From NCBI GenBank assembly GCA_963693085.1, contig OY856409.1:660654591-660718590 (forward strand): a stretch of 64,000 nt of DNA, in the 5' to 3' direction. Shown one piece after another: positions 33,508 through 46,009 of this stretch. Each line of letters starts with the position of its first letter. Positions within the stretch are counted from its first letter, which is position 1. The notes under the pieces were generated by a model. It saw nothing but the letters and a program-made list of their open reading frames with translations. It did not search any database and was not told the origin of the DNA. Made by a program: the position numbers and the translations under genes. This DNA is from Alisma plantago-aquatica. Its lineage: Eukaryota > Streptophyta > Magnoliopsida > Alismatales > Alismataceae.

Positions 33508-36500
33508 TCATGGTTCTTCAGCTATTACTTGTTGTGGCTCTTCTAACTCCAGTTCCGATCTTCTTACAAAAGCTTCATCTTCATAGTATCTCTTCACTTT
33601 GTTCCCACTTACCTTAAAGGTACCCGTATTTTCACTGGTAATCTCCATTACCCCGTATGGGTAGATCTTGACAACAGAGAATGGGCTTGACCATCTAGAT
33701 CTCAATTTTCCAAGAAATAATCGGATTCTCAAATTGAACATCATGGCCTTGTCTCCTTCCTAAACATCTTTGTGCTTGATATGGGCATCATGCCACACGT
33801 TCATTATTTTCTTATAGATGTGGGAATTTTCATAAGCATGTAGCTTCAGTTCCTCAAGCTTGTGTAACTACAAGTACCACTTCTTTCCAGCCTTGTCCAG
33901 ATCCATATTTAGGAACTTGATGGCCCAAAGGGCCCTGTTCTCTAGTTTTACTAGCAAGTGGCACGACTTTCCATAGATGAGCCGATAGGGGGTTGTCCTT
34001 ATTGGCGTCTTGTAAGTTGATATGTATGCCCATAGAGCATCATCTACTTTCATGGACTAGACCTTGTGGGTCCTACAAATTATCTTTTCTAATATCTATT
34101 TAATTTGTCGATTCGATACTTCAACCTGTCTTGATGATTGGGGATGGTATGGCGTGGCGACCTTATGCTTGACCTCATATTTCTTCAATACTGCTTCAAA
34201 TTGTTTTTCCATAAAATGGGATCCCCCTTCACTAATGATGGTGTGTGGAACCCTGAATTTAGGGTAAATGGTCGTCTCAAAAAATCTCACAACTGCCTTA
34301 GAGTCACAAGTGGGAGTTGCTACAACTTCTACCCACTTGGAGACATAATCCACTACGACCTGAATGTATGTGTTGCCTCTAGGGGAGGAGAACGGTCACA
34401 AATAATCCACTTCCTAGACATGAAAGATCTCTACTTCCACCCAGTCAGACATAGGCATCTCATTTCTTTTTATAATATTTTCGACCAGTTGGCACTCTTT
34501 ACAAGACTTCACAAAAGACATGACATCCTTAAAGAGTGTCAGTCAATAAAAACCTGACTGAAGAACCTTAGTGGAGGTCCTTTTGCCTCCCTGGTGACCT
34601 CCATAAGGTGAGGAATGACATTCCTTGAGGATTTGAGGCACCTCTTCCTCGGGCACACAACACCAGTATAAATTGTCAGAACACCACTCAAACAATAGGG
34701 AGTCATCCCAATAATAAGTCTTCATGTCAGAGAAAAGTTTCTTCTTTTGATTGTAAATTATCTCGGGAGGTAATTTCTCACAGGCCAGGTAGTTACAAAT
34801 GTCTGTGAACCAAGGCAGACTTGGTACAACTATCTTGGCCATCATCAAGATGTCATCCGCGTAGTTATCATTTACTGGTATCTAATTTTATTTAGTGAAT
34901 ATGATTCTAGATAAGTGGTCTACGACCTCATTCTCCGTTCCTTTTCTTGTCAATGGTTTCGTGATCAAACTCTTGTAGCAACAAACCCCATCGTAACACT
35001 CTCAGGTTTGTGTCCTTTTTTTGCTTGAGATACTTGATGGCTTTGTGGTCTGTGTACACCTTTACCTTCGATCCTATCAAATAGGACCTAAACTTGTCGA
35101 AAGCACATACTATTGCTAGCATTTCTTTCTCATTAGTGGTGTAATTTACTTGAGCTTCATTGAGAGTTCTACTAGCATAGTATATTGTGTGGTGCTTTTT
35201 ATCTTTTCTTTGTCCAAGGACAACTCCGATGGCGTAGCCACTAGCATCACACATGATTTCAGAAGGAAAATCCCAATCAGGTGCTTGTAGTATCGGGGCT
35301 GTTGTCAAAGCATTCTTCAGGAAATCAAATGCTTTAACAAACTTATAAGAGAAATTGAATTCCACATCTTTAGCAAGGAGGTTTGATGATGGCTTCACAA
35401 CCTTTGAGAAATCCATGATAAATCTTCTGTAGTATCCAGCATGCCCCAGAAAACTCATCACTCCTGTGATGGATTGGGGGTGGGGGGTAACTTTGATATA
35501 GCTTCAATCTTGCTCTTATCTACTTCCATGCCTTTCCTAGAAATTTTGTGCCCAAGCACTATGCCTTTTCTCACCATAAAATGTCATTTTTCCCAATTCA
35601 GCACAAGTTGCTTCTCCTCACATCTTTGTAAGACCTTCGACAAGTTTTCAAGGCATCTGTCAAAGTCATATTCATATACCGAGAAGTCATCCATAAATAC
35701 CTCCATTATGTCTTCCATAAAGATCGAGAAAATAGTTATCATGCACCTTTGAAAAGTGACAGGCACATTACATAACTGAAAAGGCATTCTTCTGAAGGTG
35801 TATGTCCCATTAACACAAGTAAAAGTGGTCTTTTCTTGATCATCAGGTTGGATAGGGACTTGGTAGATCCTGAATACCCATCAAGAAAATAGAAGTAGAA
35901 CTGCCATGCAAGCCTTTCTATAACTTGGTTGTGGAAAGGTAGAGGGAAGTGGTCTTTTCTCGTTGCATCATTGAGCTTGCGGTTGTCGATACACATCCTC
36001 CATATGGTAATGTCTGAATGGCTACTTCATCCCCATTGCTTCCCTTCACTACAGTCATCCCTCCTTTCTTCGGTACAATGTAGATTGGGCTGACCCAATT
36101 GCTATTACTAATGAGGTAGATGATCCTTGCATCACATAGTTGTATTACTTCTTTCTTTACAACTTTTTTCAACATCTGATTCAATTTTTTTAATGGCTAA
36201 GCTAGAGGTTTGGCAGTTTCCTCAAGATTGATCCTGTGCATGTACAGAGATGGACTGAGTCCTTTGATACCTCTATAGAGTATCCTATAGCTTTTCTTCA
36301 CAGTTTGAGTTCGGTCAGGAGTTTTTCCTCTTGATCTTCTGTCAGAGAAGAGTTTATGATAACAGGGTGCCTTTATTCATTATCTAAAAATTCACACCTT
36401 AAGCCTTTAGGTAGCAATTTTAATTTTGGATTTGGTTTGGGTACTTCTTCTTTTTTCGGGAGTTTGTTCTAATAATGTGTACACTATTTCGAATGTTATG

Positions 36501-37130
36501 TCTTCTTCATCACTAAATTCATCTTTAGGTAGGTTCAAGTAATCCAGAATCTCAACTACATTAGGGTCTTCTAGACTAGGGTCAGGATTGTTCAAGGCTC
36601 GCATGAGTAGATCAACAATTTCCTTATCTTCTTGCACTTCTTCACAGTATTAGTTATAGCTATCCTTGAAGTAAGATGACTCAAACAGAGAGGGTCCCCT
36701 CATTGTATCTTGTACACAAAAATCAATTTGATAACTACAAACGCGTAGAGTGATAATTCCTTCTATCACATCTATTAGGGCTCTTCCTATGGCAAGGAAG
36801 GGCCTCCCAAATACCATTGGACACTTTGGGTCCTCAGCAATGTCAATCGCCACAATATCATATAGTATAGAGAATCTCCCAATGCAAATTGGTACATCTT
36901 CTACTATTCCCACTGGTTTTGTAAAGGTGTGATTGGCCAATTCAATTCTCATCCCAGTCTTCACTGTATCTGTTAATCAGAGCCTTTGTGCTAGGGTCAG
37001 AGGCATGAGGCTAATGCTTGCTCCCAGGTCATCTAACCCCTTCCTTTCCACATTGTTTTCAACACTAAAGGGAATATTGAATGCCCTTGGATCTTTCTTC
37101 TTTGTTAGTAACTCGACTTGAAAAAAAGCA
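33508..37130 (-). pseudogene. Element B pol: protease, RT, RNase H, integrase
   Basis: The order and text closely follow element A. The protease shows DDLGASISLMPLT near 37010-37050 and GRPFLAIGRALIDV. RT shows YIVPKKGGMTVVKG and VFMDDFSVYEYD near 35665-35700, with the catalytic Asp pair. RNase H shows [28 protein letters not shown] and [11 protein letters not shown]. The integrase shows [41 protein letters not shown] and the C-terminal VKRYYEDEAFVRRS. NYLACEKLPPE matches [11 protein letters not shown] in A, showing close kinship. Frameshifts break RT (35750-36000) and integrase. Not functional. Confidence 0.88.
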
Positions 37131-39230
37131 TTCGACATTTTGTCTAGTTGTACTGTCTCGATATGGTCCCCTCTCCTTCATTTTGTGATTAGATCCTTGA
37201 AGAATTTAACATATGTAGGCATCTCTTCAATTGCATCTAGAAACAAAATATCCAAGTGTAATTTCTTAACTGCCTCCATAAACTTCTCATATCTCTTCTT
37301 CATATGAGCCTTAATCAGCTTGTAGGGAAATGGGACTCCTGAGAATAGGGATCTCTTTGTGTGAAACCCTCTTTGGCAGGATCTGGTTTCTTGATCTTTG
37401 CACCTTTCTTCTTTTTATCCTTTACTTCATTCTTGTCCTAATTTGCGGGCTCTTCTCTTTCATATTCTTCTTGCACAATCACTGTTTCAGGTTGTGACTC
37501 ATTATGGTATCTTTCCTCTGTGGTGTTCTTGGCACTAGAGTTTTTCAGAGTCCTCCCACATCAAAGGGTAGACATCTTTGCTTGCTCTGTGTTGGTTGGA
37601 ATCTTCACTTACGGATTCTTCATGAGCTCAGAAAGCTGTGCAAGATGTTGGTCAATCTGCCTCTAATCTGTTTGCATATCCAACGTCAGAGTCTGCATAG
37701 TACTTAGAATGCTAGTGTTTGTCATGGAACTTTTAGTTAGTTGTTCATTAACATTTTCCTGCTTTTTGCAAATTCAAAGAGCTCCAACACCAGCTCACGT
37801 TTACTGTTACTTTTGCTCTTGTTTTGCCCTTGATCTTGGTTCTTCCTATTCGTGTTCTTGTTTTGATATTGGCCTTGACTTTGTCCTTGGCCTTGATAAG
37901 TATTTTTGTTCTGCTAGTAAGTAGTGGTTTTCGTGTGTTGAGTTTGTCCACCTCTTTTCTAGAATCTTGGTGGCGGCTTAGATGAACTGCCCAGCTGATG
38001 GAAATTTTTTGGAAGCATCCTTGTTTCCATAGTTGAAGCTGAGGTAGTCTGGCCTTTTGAAATTTGCATAAGAGACATTCTCTATCTCTTCTTCACTTTC
38101 TCTTTCCTCATCACTCTCTTTGGGACTCGTGTAAATGCAGTTGTCAATTTTGTGAACTCCTTCACTGCACATGACACATTTCATGACTTTTTCAACAGAT
38201 TTCTTGCCATTTCCTCCAGAATCTTTCAGTTGTTTGACATCCATAGATCTTTTGAATTTGAGTCGTGATAGTTTCTAGGTCCTTGGCTTCAACAGAAGGT
38301 CCTTCAGAGTTAACTTTCTTGGCGGAGCCCCTATCGCTCCTTTCATACTCCAGCCTGCTTGCAATGCAGCCATGTAGTCAATGATCTTCATAGTTCTGCT
38401 CAGTTTTTTTCAAGAAAATCACTCCATGGCGGCATTTAATGAAGTCTACTCTGTGGGAGTTAGCCCATTGTAAAATTTCATCACTAGCAAACTTTTGTGG
38501 TAGTTGTGATGAGGACAATCCCTTTGATACTCTTAGAATCGTTCCCATACTTTGTGAAGATTCTCTCCAGATTTTTGCATGAAGGAAGTGATCTTTTTTC
38601 CTATTCCAAATAGTTTTCTCAGTGGGATAGAACTTAATGATGAACGCATCAACAAGAGGCATCCATACATCAAGGGATTGGTGAGGTAGATTAAGATACT
38701 AGGATAGATCTTTGTCCTCTAAAGAGAAGATGAATCCTTTATAATATATAACTTCTTGAGGTACTCCCCTCATCTTGATAGTGTTATAGATATTTTTAAA
38801 AGCGTCAAGTGATGGTAAGGATTCACATTCTTTGAATTTTCTCAGAAAAGCTTGTTCTGGATCATTGAGATGACTGCATATTTCAGCTCAAAATCACTTG
38901 CATCAAACCGTGGGATAATGATTGGGCATCTCGATTCATTGTCTCTACTTGCAGACAATTCTATGAGTGTTTTATCTTCTTCATCATCTTCTTCATCGTT
39001 GTTATGGTTGTCATGTTCGTGATCACGATGGTTCCTTCTTTGTCTTCTGTTGTGGTGGTGGTGTTGCTCATGATGGTGCCTCTCCTCTTCATGTCGCTCC
39101 TCACGATCATCTTCTCATCGTTGTTCACGATCTTCTTCCTCGTTGTGATGACCATCTGAGTGACATTCCTCTCGTTCTTCTTTGATTTCTGGAGGTGGAC
39201 AATTATGTTGGACTCTTGCATTCTGATCTT
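37131..39230 (-). pseudogene. Element B gag
   Basis: The N-terminal part (38961-39221) is rich in His, Arg, Thr and acidic residues. The capsid-like region is badly shifted, but NPYHHL, CPHHNYHKSLLV and FYNGLTPTE can be read at 38400-38900. At 37978-38244 lies the zinc knuckle CVMCSEGVHKIDNC (CX2CX4HX4C, near 38137-38178). A Gln/Lys/Thr-rich tail fills 37700-37950, and 37131-37700 is the decayed gag-protease linker. It is collinear with element A gag. Confidence 0.8.
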
Positions 39231-39489
39231 CCCCAGTAAGACTACCGTCTCTATGAGGCAGCATGTTGTCGTGAAAAGGGAGTGATGTGTTGATTAAATT
39301 TGCTCTTCTTAATGCTACCTAAATATGTTGCACAGTCAATTTAGAAAATTGGATGTGTAAAATGAAATATTTGAAGCAATCTAGACTTAGCATATTTAGA
39401 GTTTTCGTGCAGTCGATCTTATTGCTAAACTTGAGGCATGGGTGTACAGTGAGTAGACTCAAATTCTTAACAAAACCATTTTACCTTGT

Positions 39490-39506
39490 CCCTGACAATG
39501 ATGGCA
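39490..39506 (-). promoter_or_regulatory. Element B primer-binding site, decayed
   Basis: The minus strand reads TGCCATCATTGTCAGGG at the same place as in element A. It matches the tRNA-Asp-type site at about 11 of 17 positions. Confidence 0.55.
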
Positions 39507-39512
39507 AAAAGT

Positions 39513-41003
39513 TGATCGGCCTAAATCACATGTCTAAAATGGAGCGGATCTAGAGTAGTCAGATTCTTATATTTATAACCCGACACTCAGGCCCCCGCAA
39601 CTATTATACAGGGTCTGATGTAGTAGATCGGGGTCAAACCATAGGGACAAGGTTGGTGAGTGTTAGGAACATAGAGCCTTAAACCCAAATACACCAAATG
39701 AAGAGATATATTAAGATGTTGTTCCCTAAGGAACGATGTCACTCCAAAAAATAATAAAAGAAAAGGTAAGAAAATAAAACAAGGGTATAAGATCAAATAA
39801 ACAAGATATAACCAAGGAATGATGGGGACTTGGATCAGGTTTCACCTACTAAGATCTCTCACCAACATAAAATACTCACACCCTTTCTATACCCTTAGCA
39901 AGATTACAAGAAATCATCATATATGTCGATTCCCTCTTCTCTCAAGCTTAGGATAGATCTAGATTATAAGGTTGTCTTTCTCTCAACACAACAAACAGAC
40001 AATCACAAAGTAAACTATATGATCATTAGCCTTAGAATTCCAATATTTTCATGCATTCATACAACTCCATAACACCTAGATAACATTAATACTACTCCTT
40101 CAAGGCATTAGCCATCATACAACACAAGATGGTAGCTAATCATGCAAGTGAAATGTTAAGAATAAGAGTATGGAGATAATATTTTCTAGGAGAATATGTG
40201 TATTCAAAAGGATGTAAGTATATACATGTTGGGAGAGACTTAGTGGCTACTCCCAACCCAAGTAAGATGTTTAACCACACATGTTAACAAGAAGCATAAC
40301 GGCATTACTAAAGTGTACATACATCAAGAATAACAAAGAGGGGAAAGGTAAAACTTGAGGCAGATGATAGATCTAAAGAAGGAAGGAGGCGATACACCAA
40401 CGGTACTTCTTCAGATCTAGATCTGGTACGGGCATGGGAGATGACAACTTCTTTTGAAGAAGAGGATGGCAAATCTTTTCTCTCCTCCAACTTTAGTCTT
40501 CGGAGATCCAAGACCAACGGAGATTAACGTGGGTGGCTCTAGAGTTGGGTAGCACTTCGTTTCTCTTGATGATTTGACCTCTCCCCCAACCTTATGCGGA
40601 GTTGGGGGCCTATTTATAGGTGTTTCCCATTGTCTTAGAACCTCGTCGCGGTTGGGATGGGTTGCGATCGTGACTGAGACCATCACTCTAGTCACAGCCA
40701 GTGTCTCGGTCATGACATCTTCTCTTAGTGGAAACCATGCACCATGATCACAGCGTATCATATCAGTCGTGGCTAGGGACGGTTGATCATTGTCTATGTC
40801 TCGGGCGAGACATCCATGGACCATTACGATCGAGATTGTGTCGCGGTCGTGACTTGCTACGAGTCTGCATGGAGTGGGAAGGGTATTAAGTCAAATCTAG
40901 AGACTATGTTCAAAGATATTTAAAATAGACAAAAAATCCATAAAATGGATGTTAATATAAAAATAAACCATGTGCAAGAAGTTGACAAAATGATATGTTA
41001 TCA
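39513..41003 (-). repeat. Element B 5' LTR (about 1491 bp)
   Basis: It begins TGATCGGCCTAAATCACATG, like element A, and ends TATGTTATCA. At 40630-40860 it contains GTCGCGGTTGG, CGTGACTGAGACC, GTCATGACA and GTCGCGGTCGTGAC words. The outer edge abuts the LTR fragment of element C. Confidence 0.82.
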
Positions 41004-41160
41004 CTATGTGTTCATATTTAGGGTTCATATTTGTGTCAGTCGTTATGTATGCATTAGGGTACAATCATGGTTGGTTGATTTAATAGACCTGAGCACACTA
41101 ACCTCCTAATTGATGAATGAGGATTTCTAAATCAGGATAGCCAAATGGTGGTATGTTATA
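41004..41160 (-). repeat. Element C 3' LTR fragment
   Basis: The first 157 bp of the minus-strand LTR, matching the start of the right copy. It is interrupted at 41003/41004 by element B; the rest should lie left of B, outside the window. Confidence 0.65.
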
Positions 41161-41912
41161 AGACTCCACCCTTACAGAAGATTTCGTCCCTAAAATCAGC
41201 ATAATCCCTTAATATCAAACTAGTACACTCCACTCCTTAAAGTAGGGTGTAACCTAATAAATCAAACCAAACATAAAGGTATAAAGATGAGGCTATCTAA
41301 TCCACATGCAACATCATCTATATCAACATTCACTCTTCACCATGATAAGCAACAGAAACACAACTATAAAGTCAAGTTAACTAGAAGCATAAGGGTTACC
41401 TTCATTACTATCTTCATGAACGTCCTCACCCTCAACAACATCAAGATGTCCAATATGACTCTCATCAGGTATTTCTTCATGTCATCAAGGTCTTATAGGC
41501 CTAGTATGACCAAGATATCCACAATGGTTCAATGATTAGGAAATGAATTTTAAGAAGGAATCTACTTGGGGAATGCTTCTTTTAGCACCTAGATCATACC
41601 TTACTCTTTGATTCTTCACCACAGAACTTCCTCTTATTATTGTTCTTAGCTTTATAACCAGGATAACCTTCCATTCATGAAAAGGTTGGTGGTAATTGAA
41701 GGAGCTACCTTTGTACAATGTTGTAACACAAACCTTCAAGAAACATATTAGCTTGTCTTTCTTCAATCAAACCTTTAACATAGTGCTCAACCTGAAGAAA
41801 AGTCTACACATACTCCACCACTTTCATGGCATTCTTACGTACTATAGAACTCAGACTCCTACTTTCTTATTGATGTGGATGATATATACTTTTCTCTAAA
41901 TAGGGTTAGGAA
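41161..41912 (-). other. Element C remainder between gag and 3' LTR
   Basis: A PPT-like tract abuts the LTR (minus strand AAGGGTGGAGTCT). The rest may be decayed gag sequence (LRTIIRGSSVVKNQRVRYDL near 41590-41650), but no domain is secure. Confidence 0.4.
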
Positions 41913-42122
41913 CTATTTGAACATCAAGATAAAAACATCACAAGTCTTGTTCATTCTATTCCACCAATGATGATGTGGCCCTCTATGCATGTATGTAGAA
42001 AAAAACCTTTTGATACTCAGGGAATCCATGCCTTCAAAAGTTTGTTCAAGGGATATAATCCAATCATTAGTTTTTTCCACCATATTGGCTTCATTCTTAC
42101 CATGAAAGTACATAGAACACAT
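41913..42122 (-). pseudogene. Element C gag fragment
   Basis: Sixty-nine minus-strand codons: MYFHGKNEANMVEKTNDWII, then LEQTFEGMDS and HHHWWNRMNK. The spacing of the AE.W...LE..F segment and the later WW is that of the Ty3/gypsy gag capsid domain (Retrotrans_gag family). Both ends are degraded. Confidence 0.65.
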
Positions 42123-43291
42123 CTTCCAGAAATCTATTAGAGAACACTGTTTAGGTTTATTATGATCCTCAAGAGAATTAGCATTCCCTGTTAGGATCTA
42201 TAAAAGAAGACATCGAAGATAAGTGAACTCTTGGTCAGGGGGAATACTCAAACTTAGAGTAGTGGTGATGGTGTTGAGGTAGATGGCACCACTAGGGGTT
42301 GACTCTCCTCTGTCAAGGGATCTAAGACACTAGTGGGGTAAAAGGAGGATCCATCCTTGGCACTCTATACTTTGGGTCCTTCAGTGTTTCAAAACCAGAT
42401 AGTATGTCAACAATTGAGTTGTCTCCAGTTATATTAATTCGCCTGCACAAGACAAGTGTATAAGGTGTAAGAAACCTATGGGAGAGGTAAACAACCTAAG
42501 AGAGATAATATTGAAATATTCAGATTAATCGACTTCCTTGGCTTTGAAACCATATTGAGACCGAAAAGGAGAGTTACTTGAGGAAATATAGAAAACAATC
42601 GAAAGACAAACTGGAGTTCACTTTTTCACAATGGATGGCAAACTAACATTCAATTATGAAATGTACCATTCACCAAAAGTGTAGAAGTGGGGTTAAGAAT
42701 ATAACTATTGAAAACATCATTCTATTATAGTTTCACCACCACAGTGGTGAATACAAAAACTAAAATAAACTAAACTATAGCTAAGTGGTTGCAAAGGGAA
42801 ACATGTATACTCCAATTTATCTCCAAAAAAAAGATTATTTCTTTATAGGTTTTAGCTAGGGGTCACCTATGGTAAGATCTTCACCACCTATGGGTTGGAA
42901 TCATACCCCGCAAGAGAAGACAAAGTGGAATTTTCAGCATAAAAGTTGGTGTGCATATAAATAGAGATTGGACAATATTAGGGAAAAAGGATAAGAAATA
43001 ATATAATAAGACTTTCCCAGAATAATAGAGAAAAAGAACATCCAAACAGATATTAAAAGAAATATTCACATAGTAAGAAAAAAGAATATATGAAGAAACA
43101 AGGATATCTTATCAAAATCTAGCCTTTAAATATCAAATTAGAGAACACCATAAATAATAAGAATTATGCATGCGTATTAAATATTGTATTATGACCATCT
43201 AAAAGCCTGAGTGGAACACTTTCACATTGTGTGCCTAGGAAGGAGGTGAGAGCACATGCAATCCTCTATGTAATTATATATATATGTGTGT

Positions 43292-43357
<66 letters not shown>

Positions 43358-44746
43358 GTGTGTGCATGTATGTGTTTGTGCATTAGGTGAGAGCAATGTG
43401 GGTTAGGTGAGAGAACCAAAAGCCCATACACTAGAAAAAGTTGTATAATGGGACCCAACCCTAAAATGTACAACTACTAATAGATAGTAATAATCTTAAA
43501 AAGTCATGCATTCAATAGAGAGGAAAGATAAGTTTCATCTAAGCAAATAATCAATTTTGGTTTTCCATTATAAATGGAACAATATGATGAAATTATGCAA
43601 TTTGGGTTGCAAATTGAATAAGTACCAACAAGATCAAAGAAAATAGACTCAAATGTGCATTTTAACAATCTCTAATAAATAAGTTCAGTGATTGGAATTC
43701 AACCAGATCAAATATGATTAACCAAGTGAAATAAAAATAAATATGCGAAAATCAAGTCAAAGAGGGAGAGAAAATATAAACCATTTTCCAATATGACTCA
43801 TAAACAGAAGCTGCATACTTGGAATTGTGTCTAAATTGGTCAAGGTCAAACCCTAGATCCAATCAGGGTACTTCTTCAGCTATATTAGATTCACATAAAT
43901 GAATCTTTAATTAATGTGTATACTTCAAACCTTATATTAACTGATTCTTACTTCAGCATAATTATGTTGTAAAATATATGTCAAAGAATAGAGTTTATTT
44001 TCTGATTCCAATGAGTATTTATTTATATTCTTTTATTGAGAAAACCATTAGTTATGAAATATCAAAATCATGTGAATTTATTGAAGTCAAAATAAAAAAT
44101 AGCAGGAAAAAGACCAATAAGCCCTTGCATCACGAATTATCATCTTGATGTGTGATAGAGCAGACCCATAAAATACTTCACTTAAATCAAACATGTGATA
44201 TAATATCATATTATAAAGAAAAGGACAAAAATGCTCACAAAATGCGTGGAAAAACTAAAACCAAAATGATGCCATTACAGTTAAAAGATTGACATTCATC
44301 TTCTTCCTTCAACACATGCAGACACTCCCTACAACCCAAGTTACATACTTTTGCATCAGGAGATTTGTAGGTAACATCAGAAATAAAAAAGAAACTACAA
44401 ACGATCAAGACCAAGATGAATTGAGAGAGTGAGAACCATGAGAGAATGATGACTGAACAACCATGATTGATACTAGATAAGAAAAACAACTATACCTAAA
44501 TTTGGAGGAAACAAGTGCACAAGAAGATTCATGATGACCGATACAGTGATTGTGGATTGTTTGTAGAACTCAAAGGGGCCAGCAACGTGCCCACAAACTC
44601 AAAGTAGCTATATCAATAAAGAAAAAATTGATGGTCGGGTTCTGGGATCATGAAGTGACAACGAGATGTATAAATTGATTTCTATAGGGTTGATGATGAT
44701 AGATTCATATAAGAAGAGGGAAGAAGGTAGAAGAAGGATCGACAAC
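42123..44746. other. AT-rich interior of element C without recognised genes
   Basis: No coding domain is seen on either strand. It contains a TA microsatellite. The 2.6-kb distance from primer site to gag is too long for a normal leader, so other old insertions may be hidden here. Confidence 0.5.
43290..43355. repeat. (TA)n microsatellite with flanking (TG)n
   Basis: An uninterrupted TA run of about 60 bp, preceded by TGTGTGTGTGA and followed by TGTGTGTGCATG. Confidence 0.95.
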
Positions 44747-44758
44747 CACCTGATGCCA
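44747..44758 (-). promoter_or_regulatory. Element C primer-binding-site-like motif
   Basis: The minus strand reads TGGCATCAGGTG, 9 of 12 positions like TGGTATCAGAGC (initiator Met tRNA). Confidence 0.4.
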
Positions 44759-44760
44759 AT

Positions 44761-45913
44761 CTAGAGGATCAAATAGAGCCCAAATATAAATAAAAATGAG
44801 GAACCAGCATGACACAAATACTTTAGGGAATCTGAGATATGATTCACATGAAAATAAAATTGGAAATCACGACTAAAATAGAACTAAACAATAATTTGAT
44901 TTATATGATGAGTGCATATTTTAGAATTACATGTTCCTTTAAAATTGGGATAGATAACATTATCCACTTCGATTAAAACTCGGTAACCAATCTAATTTAA
45001 CAATGTAGATTATGATTTTGGAGTTAGATTTCAGTTTTGAGATTAACTTATATGAATTATAATACCATTAGGGTTTAACTCAATTATCTAAAAAATAATT
45101 ATTATACATCACATTAATTATCCTTATTTACGATTTGGAGTCCAATCATTTTCATATAGTTATCAAAAGGTGTATGGTGTATTATTTTGTAGAAATTTCC
45201 ATATTTTAGTTATTTATCCCCTTCACTAATTCAACATTAACTTATATGAAGACTCATTAGTTATCATTTCTTATATTAAACATCCCATTATTATTACATT
45301 ATATCTATCAGTCACATTATTGTCCACATGGATCATCCACTTTAGATTTATTCAAGTCATGATGTGAACTATGCACATTTAAGTCATTATGTGTGTATTA
45401 GTGAACAATGAAACATATATTACATATTTAATAAACTCATTTACATACTCAAACATGGTTAGGTTATTGGTTCTGTTTCGTACGTATTAAGATACATCAT
45501 ATGATTGGAGAACTTCATCTTCCTAATATATTATAAATAACACCAAGGATGCATATATTACAGACATATGACTTTATTTTAGGATAAGGTCAAACCATCA
45601 CTATTCATCTAGTAGACCTCATCACTATGCTCAAAGCCTAGCGTTACGTTACATACATACAACCTACATCACACTATGGTGTACTAATCCAAAACATGGC
45701 TATGTTCATATGAAACCATAGGTAAGGGTTTATATGCATTCATAATTAGGGTTCATATTTGTGGCAATCATTATCTATGCATTACATTACAATCAAGCAT
45801 ATTAGGGTATAACTCTAACCTTGTTTGGTCATTTTAAAATAACTAAGAGCTAACTTCCTAATTATGAAATTAGGATTTCTAGAGTCAGGATAGACAATTT
45901 TTGATATGTTACA
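44761..45913 (-). repeat. Element C 5' LTR
   Basis: The outer edge at 45913 (TATGTTACA) is set by comparison with 41160. The inner edge is placed next to the primer-site-like motif and is approximate. Confidence 0.5.
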
Positions 45914-46009
45914 CTTCTCAAGAAACCAAATTAGTTTAGTCTAAAATTCATATTTAAAGGATCTTTGTTGAGCATTATATATCTTGACTCAAGCATGCTA
46001 AAAAAATTC

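Larger units (their letters stand above)
1..41003 (-). mobile_element. Athila-like Ty3/gypsy retrotransposon B, interrupted; 3' end beyond the left edge
   Basis: This is a minus-strand LTR retrotransposon in the order 5' LTR (39513-41003), tRNA-Asp-like primer site, gag, protease, RT, RNase H, integrase (33508-39230), a motif-rich spacer, and a long env-position ORF (5030 down to about 1000). A Sirevirus carrying element A splits it between 5487 and 32719. The 3' LTR is not visible; a PPT-like tract near 847-864 matches the inner of two such tracts in element A, so the LTR probably lies just left of base 1. That 1-5486 and 32720-41003 belong to one element is inferred from matching spacer motifs, orientation and homology of the env-position ORF to element A. 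Its right LTR ends inside the 3' LTR of element C. Confidence 0.8.
41004..45913 (-). mobile_element. Degraded Ty3/gypsy element C (chromovirus-like, gag only visible)
   Basis: Bases 41004-41160 match 45732-45913 (GGGTTCATATTTGTG, GGATTTCTA, TCAGGATAG, TATGTTA). Both end in GTTATA/GTTACA, so the minus-strand LTR starts TGTAACATAT. Next to the left copy the minus strand reads TTTAGGGACGAAATCTTCTG and AAGGGTGGAGTC, the pol-end/PPT pattern common in Tekay/Del-type elements. A gag remnant lies at 41913-42122 and a primer-site-like motif at 44747. No pol was found. The left LTR is cut at 41004 by element B. Confidence 0.65.
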
